A DNA stretch of 64,000 nucleotides, taken from contig JAEPOG010000005.1 in assembly GCA_017643025.1 (NCBI GenBank), forward strand, positions 186,001 to 250,000, read 5' to 3'. Positions 1 to 8,369 of the stretch are shown here, in pieces. The number at the start of each line of letters is the position of its first letter. Within the stretch, counting starts at the first letter, position 1. Under the pieces are notes generated by a model that was given only the letters and a program-made list of their open reading frames with translations, ran no database searches and had not been told where the DNA came from. This DNA is from Rhizobiaceae bacterium. Lineage in GTDB: Bacteria; Pseudomonadota; Alphaproteobacteria; Rhizobiales; Rhizobiaceae. Position numbers and translations under genes: made by a program.

Positions 1-1
1 G

Positions 2-496
2 TGCCTCGAAGTCTCGGACGGCTCCTACTCGTTGCTGGCCGACTACGTCGTAAGGCGGGTTTCTATGGTGCAGCCACAAGTTCAGTCATACTATCTGGAT
101 GCGTGGCTTTCGCTCCAATTTGGCGCAAAACTGGTTGGAGCCCCTGTCGGCAACTATTCCGATTGGACGTTCATGATCGGCGAATCCTACCTCAACAACC
201 CTGCGACCAATGCCAATACCAATGCGTTCTTTTATGCGCTGTTGAAGTCCGGTCTTATCGGCTACGCCATGGCGATCATTGTTGTTGCTCTTTTCATGGT
301 CGTGTTGGACGCATTTTTCGTCCGCACGGGAATGCCTGAGTTCTTCGCGATAGCAGGTTTGTTCGGGGTGTTGATCTCGGAGCAGGCCTACACGACCGCG
401 CTTTTGAGTTCGGGTGTTTTCCTTTGTCTTGCATTGGTCACCTTGTTTTCCTATCCCTCCCGGCGATCGAATACGGAACTAGACTGGAATACGTGA
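2..496 (+). CDS. Wzy/O-antigen polymerase-like membrane protein, C-terminal part (5' truncated by window)
   Basis: The open frame enters from the left edge and runs without a stop to the TGA at 494-496, so only the last 164 residues are visible. It has a periplasmic-looking stretch followed by hydrophobic segments (starting near the AMAIIVVALFMVVLDAFF region and continuing to the end), ending in a charged tail. An N/T-rich loop before the last helices, next to an amidotransferase and a Wzz-like gene, fits the C-terminus of an O-antigen/exopolysaccharide polymerase (Wzy, O-antigen ligase fold). Wzy proteins diverge strongly, so the family call rests mostly on topology and context. The next gene's ATG follows the stop codon directly, suggesting translational coupling. 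Confidence 0.6.
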   Translation, partial: CLEVSDGSYSLLADYVVRRVSMVQPQVQSYYLDAWLSLQFGAKLVGAPVGNYSDWTFMIGESYLNNPATNANTNAFFYALLKSGLIGYAMAIIVVALFMVVLDAFFVRTGMPEFFAIAGLFGVLISEQAYTTALLSSGVFLCLALVTLFSYPSRRSNTELDWNT

Positions 497-1639
497 ATGG
501 CCGCCAAGCCCTACCAACGATGCGTGCGCTGCGTCATGGATACGTCGGATCAAAACATCAGTTTTGATGCCGAGGGCGTGTGCAATCACTGCAGGGGTTT
601 TGAGGCACTTAAGGAAACGCAGTGGTTTCCCGACGACGGGGGACGCCGGCTCGACGGCATCCTGGACCGGGTTCGCGCGGAAGGCGAAGGAAAGGAATAT
701 GATTCGATCCTTGGCCTGTCGGGCGGCGCGGACAGCACTTACCTCGCCTACAAGATGAAAGACTGGGGATTGCGTCCGCTAGTCGTCCACGTGGACGCGG
801 GTTGGAATAGCGAATTGGCCGTCGCCAACATCGAGCGGGTCGTCAAGCATTGTGGCTATGATCTCCATACTCATGTCGTTGACTGGGAGGAGATGCGCGA
901 TTTGCATTTGGCTTTCCTGCGTGCCGGAATTCCCAATCAGGATGTGCCGCAGGACCATGTGTTTTTCGCGAGCCTCTACAACTTCGCAACCGCCAACGGC
1001 ATAAGGACCATTTTCTCGGGTGGGAACCTGGCGACCGAGGGCATCTTCCCGCAATCATGGCATGGAAGTGCCATGGACGCGATCAACCTCAAGGCGATAC
1101 ATCGCAAGTTCGGCACGCGGCCCCTGCGGTCATACTCGACCATCAGCTTCTTTAGCTACTATTTCTGGTACCCGTTCGTTAAGAAGATGCGCACGGTGAG
1201 ACCCCTTAACTACATGCCCTACGTCAAGGCCGATGCAATCCGCGAGATGGAGCAGGCATTCGGGTACAAACCATACGATCGCAAGCACGGTGAATCGTTG
1301 TTTACCCAGCTCTTTCAGAACTACTACCTTCCGCACAAGTTTGGTTACGACAAGCGTATCCCGCATTTCTCCAGCTTGATTGTCTCGGGGCAGATGACAA
1401 GGGAGGATGCCTTGGCACGGCTCGAGGAACCTCTGTACGAACCGCGGGAACTCGAGAACGACATCGCATATTTCTGCAAGAAGCTCCGCATCTCGCGGCA
1501 GGAATTCGACGCATTGTTGGCGGCGCCCGCGGCTCACCACACCGACTTCCCGACATGGGAAAGCAGGCAGAAAATCGCCAAGCGGGCACAAGCGGTGGTC
1601 GAACGGGTGCTTGGCCGCCGGGTCGCCGTATATTCGTGA
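497..1639 (+). CDS. N-acetyl sugar amidotransferase (WbpG/PseA/LegA type)
   Basis: A 380-residue PP-loop ATP pyrophosphatase. The N-terminus carries two CxxC pairs (C9/C12 and C29/C32), which form the zinc knuckle of this family, and the ATP loop LSGGADST lies at about 74-81. Family members convert a UDP-N-acetyl sugar to its acetamidino form, using ammonia from a HisH/HisF-like glutaminase, during LPS or flagellin glycan synthesis. No HisH/HisF partner is visible; it may lie upstream of the window. The ATG abuts the stop of the polymerase fragment, and a Wzz-like gene follows within 22 bases, so it sits in a surface polysaccharide operon. The exact sugar substrate cannot be read from the sequence. 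Confidence 0.82.
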   Translation: MAAKPYQRCVRCVMDTSDQNISFDAEGVCNHCRGFEALKETQWFPDDGGRRLDGILDRVRAEGEGKEYDSILGLSGGADSTYLAYKMKDWGLRPLVVHVDAGWNSELAVANIERVVKHCGYDLHTHVVDWEEMRDLHLAFLRAGIPNQDVPQDHVFFASLYNFATANGIRTIFSGGNLATEGIFPQSWHGSAMDAINLKAIHRKFGTRPLRSYSTISFFSYYFWYPFVKKMRTVRPLNYMPYVKADAIREMEQAFGYKPYDRKHGESLFTQLFQNYYLPHKFGYDKRIPHFSSLIVSGQMTREDALARLEEPLYEPRELENDIAYFCKKLRISRQEFDALLAAPAAHHTDFPTWESRQKIAKRAQAVVERVLGRRVAVYS

Positions 1640-1661
1640 CACACGCAGCAGAGGACAGCTG

Positions 1662-2465
1662 ATGCCGGATGGGTTGCAGCACGCCGATCGAACTGACGCG
1701 CACCAGGGCATCGACCTGTTCGACTTCCTCTATGAGGTGTGGCGGTCGAAATGGCTCTTTGTTGGAATTGCGCTTTGCACAGGGCTGATAGCGCTCGCTC
1801 CGGCGTTGCTTATCGGGCAGCAGCGAGGAGACACACCGCCAAACACTAGGCAGTTTGAAATAGCCCTCTCGTTCAACGTCGCGAATGATCCAGCGCAGCG
1901 GGGCAAGGCCGGAATTTTGGCTGATATCCTTGGCCGAGCACTAACCAGCATCGATATTGAGATTGTTCACATTTCGCTTAGCGAGCCTCCGGACGTGGTC
2001 GTGCCTAATTTCACAACGTGGTATTCGGAGGCGACGGAAAAGGGGAACATCCGCGTAAATGTTTCGGCCGACGATACGACAACAGTTCGCACGTTCTTTG
2101 ACGCGCTTTCGAAGGCTTCGGTATCCCAGGTAGCTGAAACGCGACGGCAGTTGGTGGTCGATGCGGAAATCGCCAAGTCCATTCTGTCTGAGTTCGATCT
2201 GTCGGACGGCTACTATCTTGGCCGGCAACTGTTCATAGCAAGGCGGTTCCCAACGCTGCCTGGTGTGCAGGAGGGCGAGTTTCGTTTTCTCCGATTTGGT
2301 GAGCCGAGGGAAATAGTCCGGGAAGCGGCTTCTGATACGGGGCGAGGTGCGGCGGGGCTGCTGCGCATGCTCGTATTGGCTGGCCTTGTGGGTTGTGTAG
2401 CGGGTTTCGTTGCGGTGATGTTTCGTATCGCGATCCGCCGCCGGAGCACCGCACCGTCTGCCTAG
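1662..2465 (+). CDS. Wzz-like polysaccharide chain-length determinant/co-polymerase
   Basis: A 267-residue protein with an N-terminal transmembrane helix (about 31-52), a periplasmic alpha/beta region and a C-terminal helix (about 232-257) followed by a short Arg-rich tail. This two-helix architecture is that of Wzz co-polymerases, which set polymer length with Wzy. It is shorter than classical Wzz (about 320-360) and has no tyrosine-kinase domain. I chose the ATG at 1662 because GAGGA lies 6-10 bases upstream and it is 22 bases after the preceding stop; the frame is open further upstream only by overlapping the amidotransferase gene. Its stop shares a CTAG with the stop of the convergent gene. 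Confidence 0.65.
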   Translation: MPDGLQHADRTDAHQGIDLFDFLYEVWRSKWLFVGIALCTGLIALAPALLIGQQRGDTPPNTRQFEIALSFNVANDPAQRGKAGILADILGRALTSIDIEIVHISLSEPPDVVVPNFTTWYSEATEKGNIRVNVSADDTTTVRTFFDALSKASVSQVAETRRQLVVDAEIAKSILSEFDLSDGYYLGRQLFIARRFPTLPGVQEGEFRFLRFGEPREIVREAASDTGRGAAGLLRMLVLAGLVGCVAGFVAVMFRIAIRRRSTAPSA

Positions 2466-3535
2466 GCCAGCTTGACGATGCTAAAGGCGGCCGCGGAAAG
2501 GCCGACCTGCGTGTTCCCCGAGTTCTGCCGCATGCGCGCACAGATGGTGTCGCCCGTGGCGAGCGCCAGCACGACACGGCTTGCAACGGTGTTCTGGGCC
2601 GAGCCGTTTGTGATTTTCATGAAGCCGAGCTGGGCCGATCCATTCTTGAGGAAATACATGTCGGCCTGGGTGGGGCTCAAGACGCTTGTGTCGCATGACA
2701 ACACCGCGCTCAGATCGTAGACGCCGTCTTCCGGCGTCGTGAATTCGGTTCCGCTCCAGGCGCCGCCGCCGAAATCGTTGCGCGTCGTGCTATCCCATGC
2801 CTGATCGACGTAGGCGCCGCTGGCCATGGATGTGCCCGTTGTCCCGTGTGCGGTCAGGATCTTGAGGCCGAACGCGCTGTTCGGCATCGACACTGCGCCG
2901 GTGTCCTTGTCGATAACAAGAGCCTCGTTCCATGTGGAACCGTCGGCGCTGACCTTCACGTGAAAGTCGTCGTCGCCGGCGAGCCCGAACTCCGCGCGCC
3001 CCGACCAGTCGGTCTGGAACAGGAATGACGCCGTGTTTCCAGCCGCAGCCTTGTTGGCCTTGATTCGCATGTCGCCGCTCCCGGGCGTCACGTTGTCGTG
3101 CGAAAAAAGTGCCGCTTCCGCTGCGACGGCGATCCTGTTCGTCTCATCCGCGCTCGCATTTACGCCCAGCATCGAGAAACTGCCGCCGCTACCCGAGCCG
3201 GTTGGCTCGATCCAGTTCGAACCGTCCCAGCCAAGCAGCAACTGCTCGTCTTCGACCCATGCCAGCCATCCTGTGCGGGGCTCGAGCCTGACCCATGCCC
3301 CATCGACGCAGAGCGCGACGCCGCCGTCCCAGCCGTCCCACGCATCGCTGGCGCTAGCCGCGACGATATAGCGGTCGCCATTGGCCGGGTCCCCTGGTGG
3401 GGCCGCCAAGTGTCGGTCTATCACCGAAAGCTGGCAGATGCCGTCGAGCGCCATCAGTGCTTCGTTGTGGGTGACATGCTGCTGTGCCTGGCTTGGCATG
3501 ATCAGCGGCAGGTCGAGCAGGGGTGTGCGTTCCAT
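2462..3535 (-). CDS. DUF2793 protein with C-terminal C1q-like domain (phage tail-type)
   Basis: 357 residues. The first ~100 match the DUF2793 pattern: PLIMPSQAQQHVTHNEAL at the start, then a PPGDPANGDRYIV segment and Trp-rich repeats. DUF2793 is typical of tail-associated proteins of alphaproteobacterial phages and gene transfer agents. The last ~125 residues (from AHGTTGTSMASGAYVDQAWD) resemble the C1q/TNF-like jelly roll used for trimerisation and glycan binding. The ATG at 3535 has GAGG 5 bases upstream. It stands alone, opposite to the flanking polysaccharide genes, with no other tail gene nearby. It may be a domesticated fibre or secreted glycan-binding protein; function is inferred only. 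Confidence 0.7.
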   Translation of the reverse strand: MERTPLLDLPLIMPSQAQQHVTHNEALMALDGICQLSVIDRHLAAPPGDPANGDRYIVAASASDAWDGWDGGVALCVDGAWVRLEPRTGWLAWVEDEQLLLGWDGSNWIEPTGSGSGGSFSMLGVNASADETNRIAVAAEAALFSHDNVTPGSGDMRIKANKAAAGNTASFLFQTDWSGRAEFGLAGDDDFHVKVSADGSTWNEALVIDKDTGAVSMPNSAFGLKILTAHGTTGTSMASGAYVDQAWDSTTRNDFGGGAWSGTEFTTPEDGVYDLSAVLSCDTSVLSPTQADMYFLKNGSAQLGFMKITNGSAQNTVASRVVLALATGDTICARMRQNSGNTQVGLSAAAFSIVKLA

Positions 3536-3714
3536 GGCTACCTCGTGCGTTGGCTTTGCGTGATGATCGCCCGCCGCTGGAGCTGTAGGATAGGCTTCCG
3601 GCGCTCATCCTGTTTTTGCTGCCGTTTCCGGTTCGCGGCGCGATATCTGTCCCCGCTGACCGACTCTTTGCCCGTGCTGTTTGACGGGCCGTGCGGAAAG
3701 TGATGTAGGAAGCC

Positions 3715-4764
3715 ATGACCGACGTCTCCCTCATCATCCCCGCCTTCAACGAGGCCGGCATCATCGTCTCCACCGTCCGCGAGCTGGACGATTTCATGCG
3801 TACGCGGCTGAAGGGCCGGCCGTTCGAGATCATCGTTGTTGATGATGGCTCCACCGACGGCATGGCCGACCGGTTGGCCGAGGTGAAGATGAAAGCGGTG
3901 AAGGTGGCGCGTCACAAGCGCAACCGTGGCCGCGGCGCCGCGATCAGGACCGGCTTCGCTGCCTCCTCGGGCGCTTACGTACTGACGCTCGATTCAGACC
4001 TTTCCTATTCGCCCGAACACATTCCGATGCTGCTTTCGCCGCTGGAATCGGGCGAAGCGGATGTGACGCTGGCGTCCGCCTACCATCCGGAAGGCACGGT
4101 TCGGAACGTACCTTTTACCCGGGCCAAGCTGTCGAAATGGGGCAACCGGGTGCTGAGCGCCGGTGTCCACGGCCAGCTTCACACGCTGACCTGCATGGTG
4201 CGCGGCTACCGCCGCGAGGTCATCGACGAGTTGGAGCTCATCGGCGACGGCAAGGACCTGCACATCGAGATCATCCAGAAGGCCAATCTCTTCGGCTACA
4301 AAATCGCGGAAATTCCGGCCACGCTCGACTGGCGCGACAAGGCACGGGCAAAGAGGATCGGCAAGGGCTGGCGCTTCCCGCTCTTCGCCATGTCCGGTAC
4401 GATCGCATCGCATCTGGTCTACAACTACCTTCTGCGTCCCGGCTCGACGCTTGTCCTTCCAGTGATGTTTCTGGGACTGGTTGTGCTTATCGGCGCGATC
4501 ATGCTCGCCACGACCTGGATCGCGACTACGGTTTCCCGGCTGGGCGAGGGCTTCTTTTTTGCCTTGTATTCCGGCCTGCGGGATACGCTGATCAGCGGCG
4601 CGCTGACCCTGACGATCATGGGCGGAAGCCTGTTTATCCTGCTGATATTCCTGGCTTTTTACTTCCAGTCGCACCAGAGCAAGAAGCAGTATGAGGAGCT
4701 TTACATTCTCCTTGCGCGCGCCAATGGCCGGCTGAAGCGGCTGGAGCGGGACACCAAGGGCTGA
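3715..4764 (+). CDS. Family 2 glycosyltransferase, polyprenyl-phosphate sugar synthase type
   Basis: 349 residues with a GT-A fold: IIPAFNEAG at about 7-15, VVDDGSTDG at 41-49 and the metal-binding DSD at about 93-95. Two C-terminal membrane helices (about 245-270 and 290-316) end in a basic cytoplasmic tail. This resembles dolichyl/undecaprenyl-phosphate mannose or glucose synthases, which transfer a nucleotide sugar to a polyprenyl phosphate. The ATG at 3715 has AGGAA 4 bases upstream. Its TGA overlaps the ATG of the AsnB-like gene (TGATG), so the two are translationally coupled. The donor sugar cannot be read from sequence. Confidence 0.8.
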   Translation: MTDVSLIIPAFNEAGIIVSTVRELDDFMRTRLKGRPFEIIVVDDGSTDGMADRLAEVKMKAVKVARHKRNRGRGAAIRTGFAASSGAYVLTLDSDLSYSPEHIPMLLSPLESGEADVTLASAYHPEGTVRNVPFTRAKLSKWGNRVLSAGVHGQLHTLTCMVRGYRREVIDELELIGDGKDLHIEIIQKANLFGYKIAEIPATLDWRDKARAKRIGKGWRFPLFAMSGTIASHLVYNYLLRPGSTLVLPVMFLGLVVLIGAIMLATTWIATTVSRLGEGFFFALYSGLRDTLISGALTLTIMGGSLFILLIFLAFYFQSHQSKKQYEELYILLARANGRLKRLERDTKG

Positions 4765-6695
4765 TGTGCGGCATATGCGGCATCCATGGCGATGCGGCTT
4801 CGCAGGAAGCCGTCGACGCCATGCTGGAAGCCATGCGCCGGCGCGGGCCGGACGGCGCGGGCCAATGGTCCGAACCGGGCATCATCCTGGGACACCGCCG
4901 CCTCGCCATCGTCGACCTTTCCGAACGCGGCCGCCAGCCGATGGTCGCGGCGGACGGCAAGGTAGCCATCACCGTCAATGGCGAGATTTACAATTATCCC
5001 CAACTCCGGGCCGAACTGGAGAACGAGGGCGCATCCTTCGCTTCCGACTGCGACAGCGAGACCGTGATCCACGGCTGGCGCGCCTGGGGGGTTGAATCGT
5101 TCGCGCGCTACAACGGTATGTTTGCTTTCGCGCTGTGGGACGCCCGCGAGAAGGCGCTTTATCTCGTGCGCGACCGGCTGGGCATCAAACCGCTCTATTA
5201 CTGGCGCGAGGGCGCCCGGACGATCTTCGCATCGGACGCCCAGGCGATACTTGCAGCCAGCGGTCGAAAGGAATGGGCGATCTCCGCGCATGGCCTTGCG
5301 CAATACCTGACCTACGAGAACCGGTTCGGCGCCGCGACCATGTTCGAGGGCATCCGCATGCTTTTGCCCGGGCACTATCTGCGTGTTGACGCGGCCGGCG
5401 CCACCGAGCACGCCTACGCCCGGATGGCTCCCGGTGCGCCTGTCCGCGACTTCGAACGGGCGGTTGACGGGTTCCGCGCCGGCTTTCGCGCAGCCGTGAA
5501 GCGCCACTTGATGAGCGACGTGCCAATCGCCTCATACCTGTCGGCGGGTTTCGACACGGCGATGGTTGCATCGACCTCTGCGCAGGAACTCGGCGGCAGC
5601 AGCCCGGCAACCTTCACAGGCACCTTCGACGAGGGAGGCTGGTACGACGAAGCGTCCGGCGCGGAACTGATTGCGCGCAGGTTTGGCCTTCCGAACACCA
5701 AGGTCGAAATCACCGCGGACAGCTTTCGCGATGCTTTCGACGAAATGGTCTTCGCGCTGGAGGAACCGCGCATGGGCACAGGCGCGCTGCCGCAATATCT
5801 GGTTGCCCAGAAGGTCGCCGAGACGCACAAGCTGATCCTCACAGGCCATGGCGGGGACGAATTGTTTTCCGGCTACCCGGTGTTCAAATACGCTCTGCTT
5901 GCCAGACTGCTGCGGACAAGCCCGACTGGCTTCCTCCAGCTCCTGACCCGCATCAGGCTCTCGGAAGTACCCCATATTGTCTATTTTGCGCTGTCCGGTC
6001 TTTTCGGCCACGAAAAGCCGTTCCTGCCCCAGCTGTTTTCCGCACGCGAACAGGAAGAGGCCATTCGCCCAGACTACAGGGCAGGGGTGGGTGCCCCGGC
6101 GCGCGATGATGCCGCCTTCACGCCTGCCGAGGGCGGCGACACCTACCGGGCGTTGCTGACGCAGTATTTCCGCGACTATCTGCCCGGCCTGCTCGTGGTG
6201 GAGGACAAGATTTCCATGGCGCACGGGCTGGAGTCGCGCACGCCGTTTCTCGACAACGAACTGGTTTCGTTTGCGCTGTCGATTGATGAGATGGTCAAGC
6301 TCGATGGAGGCCGCCTGAAGGCCATCACCAAGGAAGCGGCGCGCGGCACGCTGCCCGACGAACTGTATTCGCTGCCGAAGCGCGGCTTTCCGAATCCGCT
6401 TTCGAAATGGCTGCGCGGCGAACTGGCGGACTGGATGGGTGAACGCATCGCGGGGCCGGACACGATGCTCGCCGAGCTGTTCGACCGGAGGTTTCTGGAG
6501 CGTGCCGCCAGCACCTATCTCGGTTCATGGCGTAGGCATGTCCGTCCACTCGACGAGATCGCGACGCACCGCATCTGGATGCTCCTGTGCCTGGAAAGCT
6601 GGTTGCGCCAGACCCGCGACAGGCTCGGGGTTCAGTTGATCGCGCCGAAGAGCGCCGCCATCCCGACCGAACCGAAAGCCGTGGAAGCCGCTTGA
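4764..6695 (+). CDS. asnB: Asparagine synthetase B-like glutamine amidotransferase, atypical ATP loop
   Basis: 643 residues. It starts MCGICG, so Cys2 is the N-terminal glutaminase nucleophile; VNGEIYNY (about 71-78) and CDSET complete the class II gatase domain. The C-terminal synthetase domain shows the expected GHGGDELF and LPKRGFPNP motifs. The ATP-pyrophosphatase loop, normally SGGxDSS, here reads SAGFDTA (260-266), which is unusual. Such AsnB paralogues in polysaccharide clusters often amidate sugars rather than make free asparagine. It is coupled to the preceding GT2 by a one-base overlap. I am confident of the family, not of the asparagine-forming activity; the symbol denotes the family. 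Confidence 0.85.
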   Translation: MCGICGIHGDAASQEAVDAMLEAMRRRGPDGAGQWSEPGIILGHRRLAIVDLSERGRQPMVAADGKVAITVNGEIYNYPQLRAELENEGASFASDCDSETVIHGWRAWGVESFARYNGMFAFALWDAREKALYLVRDRLGIKPLYYWREGARTIFASDAQAILAASGRKEWAISAHGLAQYLTYENRFGAATMFEGIRMLLPGHYLRVDAAGATEHAYARMAPGAPVRDFERAVDGFRAGFRAAVKRHLMSDVPIASYLSAGFDTAMVASTSAQELGGSSPATFTGTFDEGGWYDEASGAELIARRFGLPNTKVEITADSFRDAFDEMVFALEEPRMGTGALPQYLVAQKVAETHKLILTGHGGDELFSGYPVFKYALLARLLRTSPTGFLQLLTRIRLSEVPHIVYFALSGLFGHEKPFLPQLFSAREQEEAIRPDYRAGVGAPARDDAAFTPAEGGDTYRALLTQYFRDYLPGLLVVEDKISMAHGLESRTPFLDNELVSFALSIDEMVKLDGGRLKAITKEAARGTLPDELYSLPKRGFPNPLSKWLRGELADWMGERIAGPDTMLAELFDRRFLERAASTYLGSWRRHVRPLDEIATHRIWMLLCLESWLRQTRDRLGVQLIAPKSAAIPTEPKAVEAA

Positions 6696-6707
6696 GTCTG
6701 CGGCCGG

Positions 6708-8369
6708 CTACTTGACCACGTACTCGATCGTTCGGCCGTCGAGAACCTCGGCCGAAAGCTCTTCCGTCCACGGTTGGTCGCTTTCCAGTTCCTGTATCTG
6801 GAAGTAGCGCGAACTTGCCATGTGGTTGGCGATGGTGCGCCGGCAGCGGAACAGCCTGGCCCCAGTGAGCTTTCGGCGCAGCCTGTCATCGGCGCTGAAA
6901 GTATCGGCAACGGCGACCTTCCCGCTACTGATGTCGATGGTTCGCACGAATGTGAGGGGCAGACGCTCCTGACCCGAGATGAGCCGCCGAACGACGATCT
7001 TGCGGAACACGTCGCCCACCCATTGAAACCGCAGGACAGTCAGATTGAGCAGGCGCAGTATGATCAGCTTGAGTGGCGTAAGGTCCTCGTGCAGCGCTCG
7101 TGTAAAGCCGGCCTTCACGCTCAGTTGCGCCTCCGAAATCCGCAAGGGCTCACCCGAACCCGCGAAACGGCTGACCCAGCGGCTACCGTCTGACAGCTGG
7201 AGCAGGTAGCCGGCGTCCTCGTGCCGGAGGCTCGCGCCGCGCTTCTGTGACGTTTCGTAGACGACGGCCACTCCCCCAAGACGTGAGGCGACGTGCAGGG
7301 TTCGGTTCGCGCCGAGTGCCCGCCTGTGGAGGCCAGCATCGCGAAGATCGAGAGAGCCAAGGGTAGGATTGGGTGCCTCTGTAGCGGGACGCCCAGCGAG
7401 GCGCTTTTGCCTGATGTCGGAAGCATCGAAAGCATCGTCCGCGATCCGCAACCCGTTCTCGAAATCCATCTTGGACGGAAGCGTGACCTTGCCCTTCAGC
7501 CATGAATCATGGATCCGGTCGGCCAGATCGCCAAATTCGTCAAAGCGAGCCGCAATGCGCTCAAAGCCTGATGGATAGCACAGCGCGGTCGATCTGACGC
7601 CCAGCATTGGGTGAAGGGAATTGTCTGGCATCAGGCAGGCTTCGACAAATCTGGCACCGGATTTGACCACGTCCCACAATCCGCCATCGTCCGTGAGGTC
7701 TGCGATCTTCGACAAGAACGCCAGCGCCCGCGTCTGGTACCCTGCATCAGGCCCGTCATACTCCCGAAACCAGCCTTCCTTGGGGTGAAAGAGCTTCAGC
7801 GTCCGCTCCAGATAGTTGTGGCCGCGTGCCGACGCCGTTTCGTTGCTGAAAACCTTGCCGTAGTGGATGAGCTCCCAGGCATAGTGGGCGAAGTGGTTCG
7901 CAATTTCGCCGTGCTTCTCGTCGGCCTGGAGCGCATATGCCACCGCTCTGGCCATCACCTTTTCGAGCCTCTGTTTTTGGGCCCCGTCCGTGTGCCCGGA
8001 GCGCCAAAGCCAGATCAGCGATGACAGGATATCGTGGACGACACCCGGCGCCCGTTCGTTCGGATACATCTGGTCGAAGCTGCCGTCGCGTAGCTGGATG
8101 TGCTCCATGAAGGCGATGTAGCCTTCGATTGCGCCACTTAGTAAGCTGGTCTGCCCTTTCGCTTCAGCAAACCTCAGCGCAATCGTTATTGCCGCCTGCA
8201 GCGCGGCGTCCGGAAGGTCTTTTTTCTTCCAGCCCCAATATTGGCGATCGAAACAACCGAACGAAGGCGATGCCGGTTCGCGCTGCCAGCACGAAAAGGA
8301 ATATGCCGCAGTCTCCGCCGCCGCTCGAAAATATGAGTCCAATCCCGTCTCCAGACCCTGAAATGTCAA
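6708..8369 (-). CDS. Putative alpha/alpha-toroid polysaccharide-active protein (heparinase-like)
   Basis: 553 residues. Helical repeats rich in Trp/Tyr/His (FDRQYWGWKKKDLPD, NHFAHYAWELIHYGK, GWFREYDGPDAGYQ, GVRSTALCYPSGFERIA) suggest an (alpha/alpha)6 toroid, and the Arg-rich C-terminal third looks beta-rich, as in heparinase II/III-type lyases. No signal peptide is evident. I start it at TTG 8369, which overlaps the TGA of the FemAB-like gene (TTGA); the open frame extends upstream only by overlapping that gene out of frame. It is probably the second gene of a two-gene operon. Activity on a surface glycan is inferred from context; I cannot name a substrate. Confidence 0.55.
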   Translation of the reverse strand: MTFQGLETGLDSYFRAAAETAAYSFSCWQREPASPSFGCFDRQYWGWKKKDLPDAALQAAITIALRFAEAKGQTSLLSGAIEGYIAFMEHIQLRDGSFDQMYPNERAPGVVHDILSSLIWLWRSGHTDGAQKQRLEKVMARAVAYALQADEKHGEIANHFAHYAWELIHYGKVFSNETASARGHNYLERTLKLFHPKEGWFREYDGPDAGYQTRALAFLSKIADLTDDGGLWDVVKSGARFVEACLMPDNSLHPMLGVRSTALCYPSGFERIAARFDEFGDLADRIHDSWLKGKVTLPSKMDFENGLRIADDAFDASDIRQKRLAGRPATEAPNPTLGSLDLRDAGLHRRALGANRTLHVASRLGGVAVVYETSQKRGASLRHEDAGYLLQLSDGSRWVSRFAGSGEPLRISEAQLSVKAGFTRALHEDLTPLKLIILRLLNLTVLRFQWVGDVFRKIVVRRLISGQERLPLTFVRTIDISSGKVAVADTFSADDRLRRKLTGARLFRCRRTIANHMASSRYFQIQELESDQPWTEELSAEVLDGRTIEYVVK

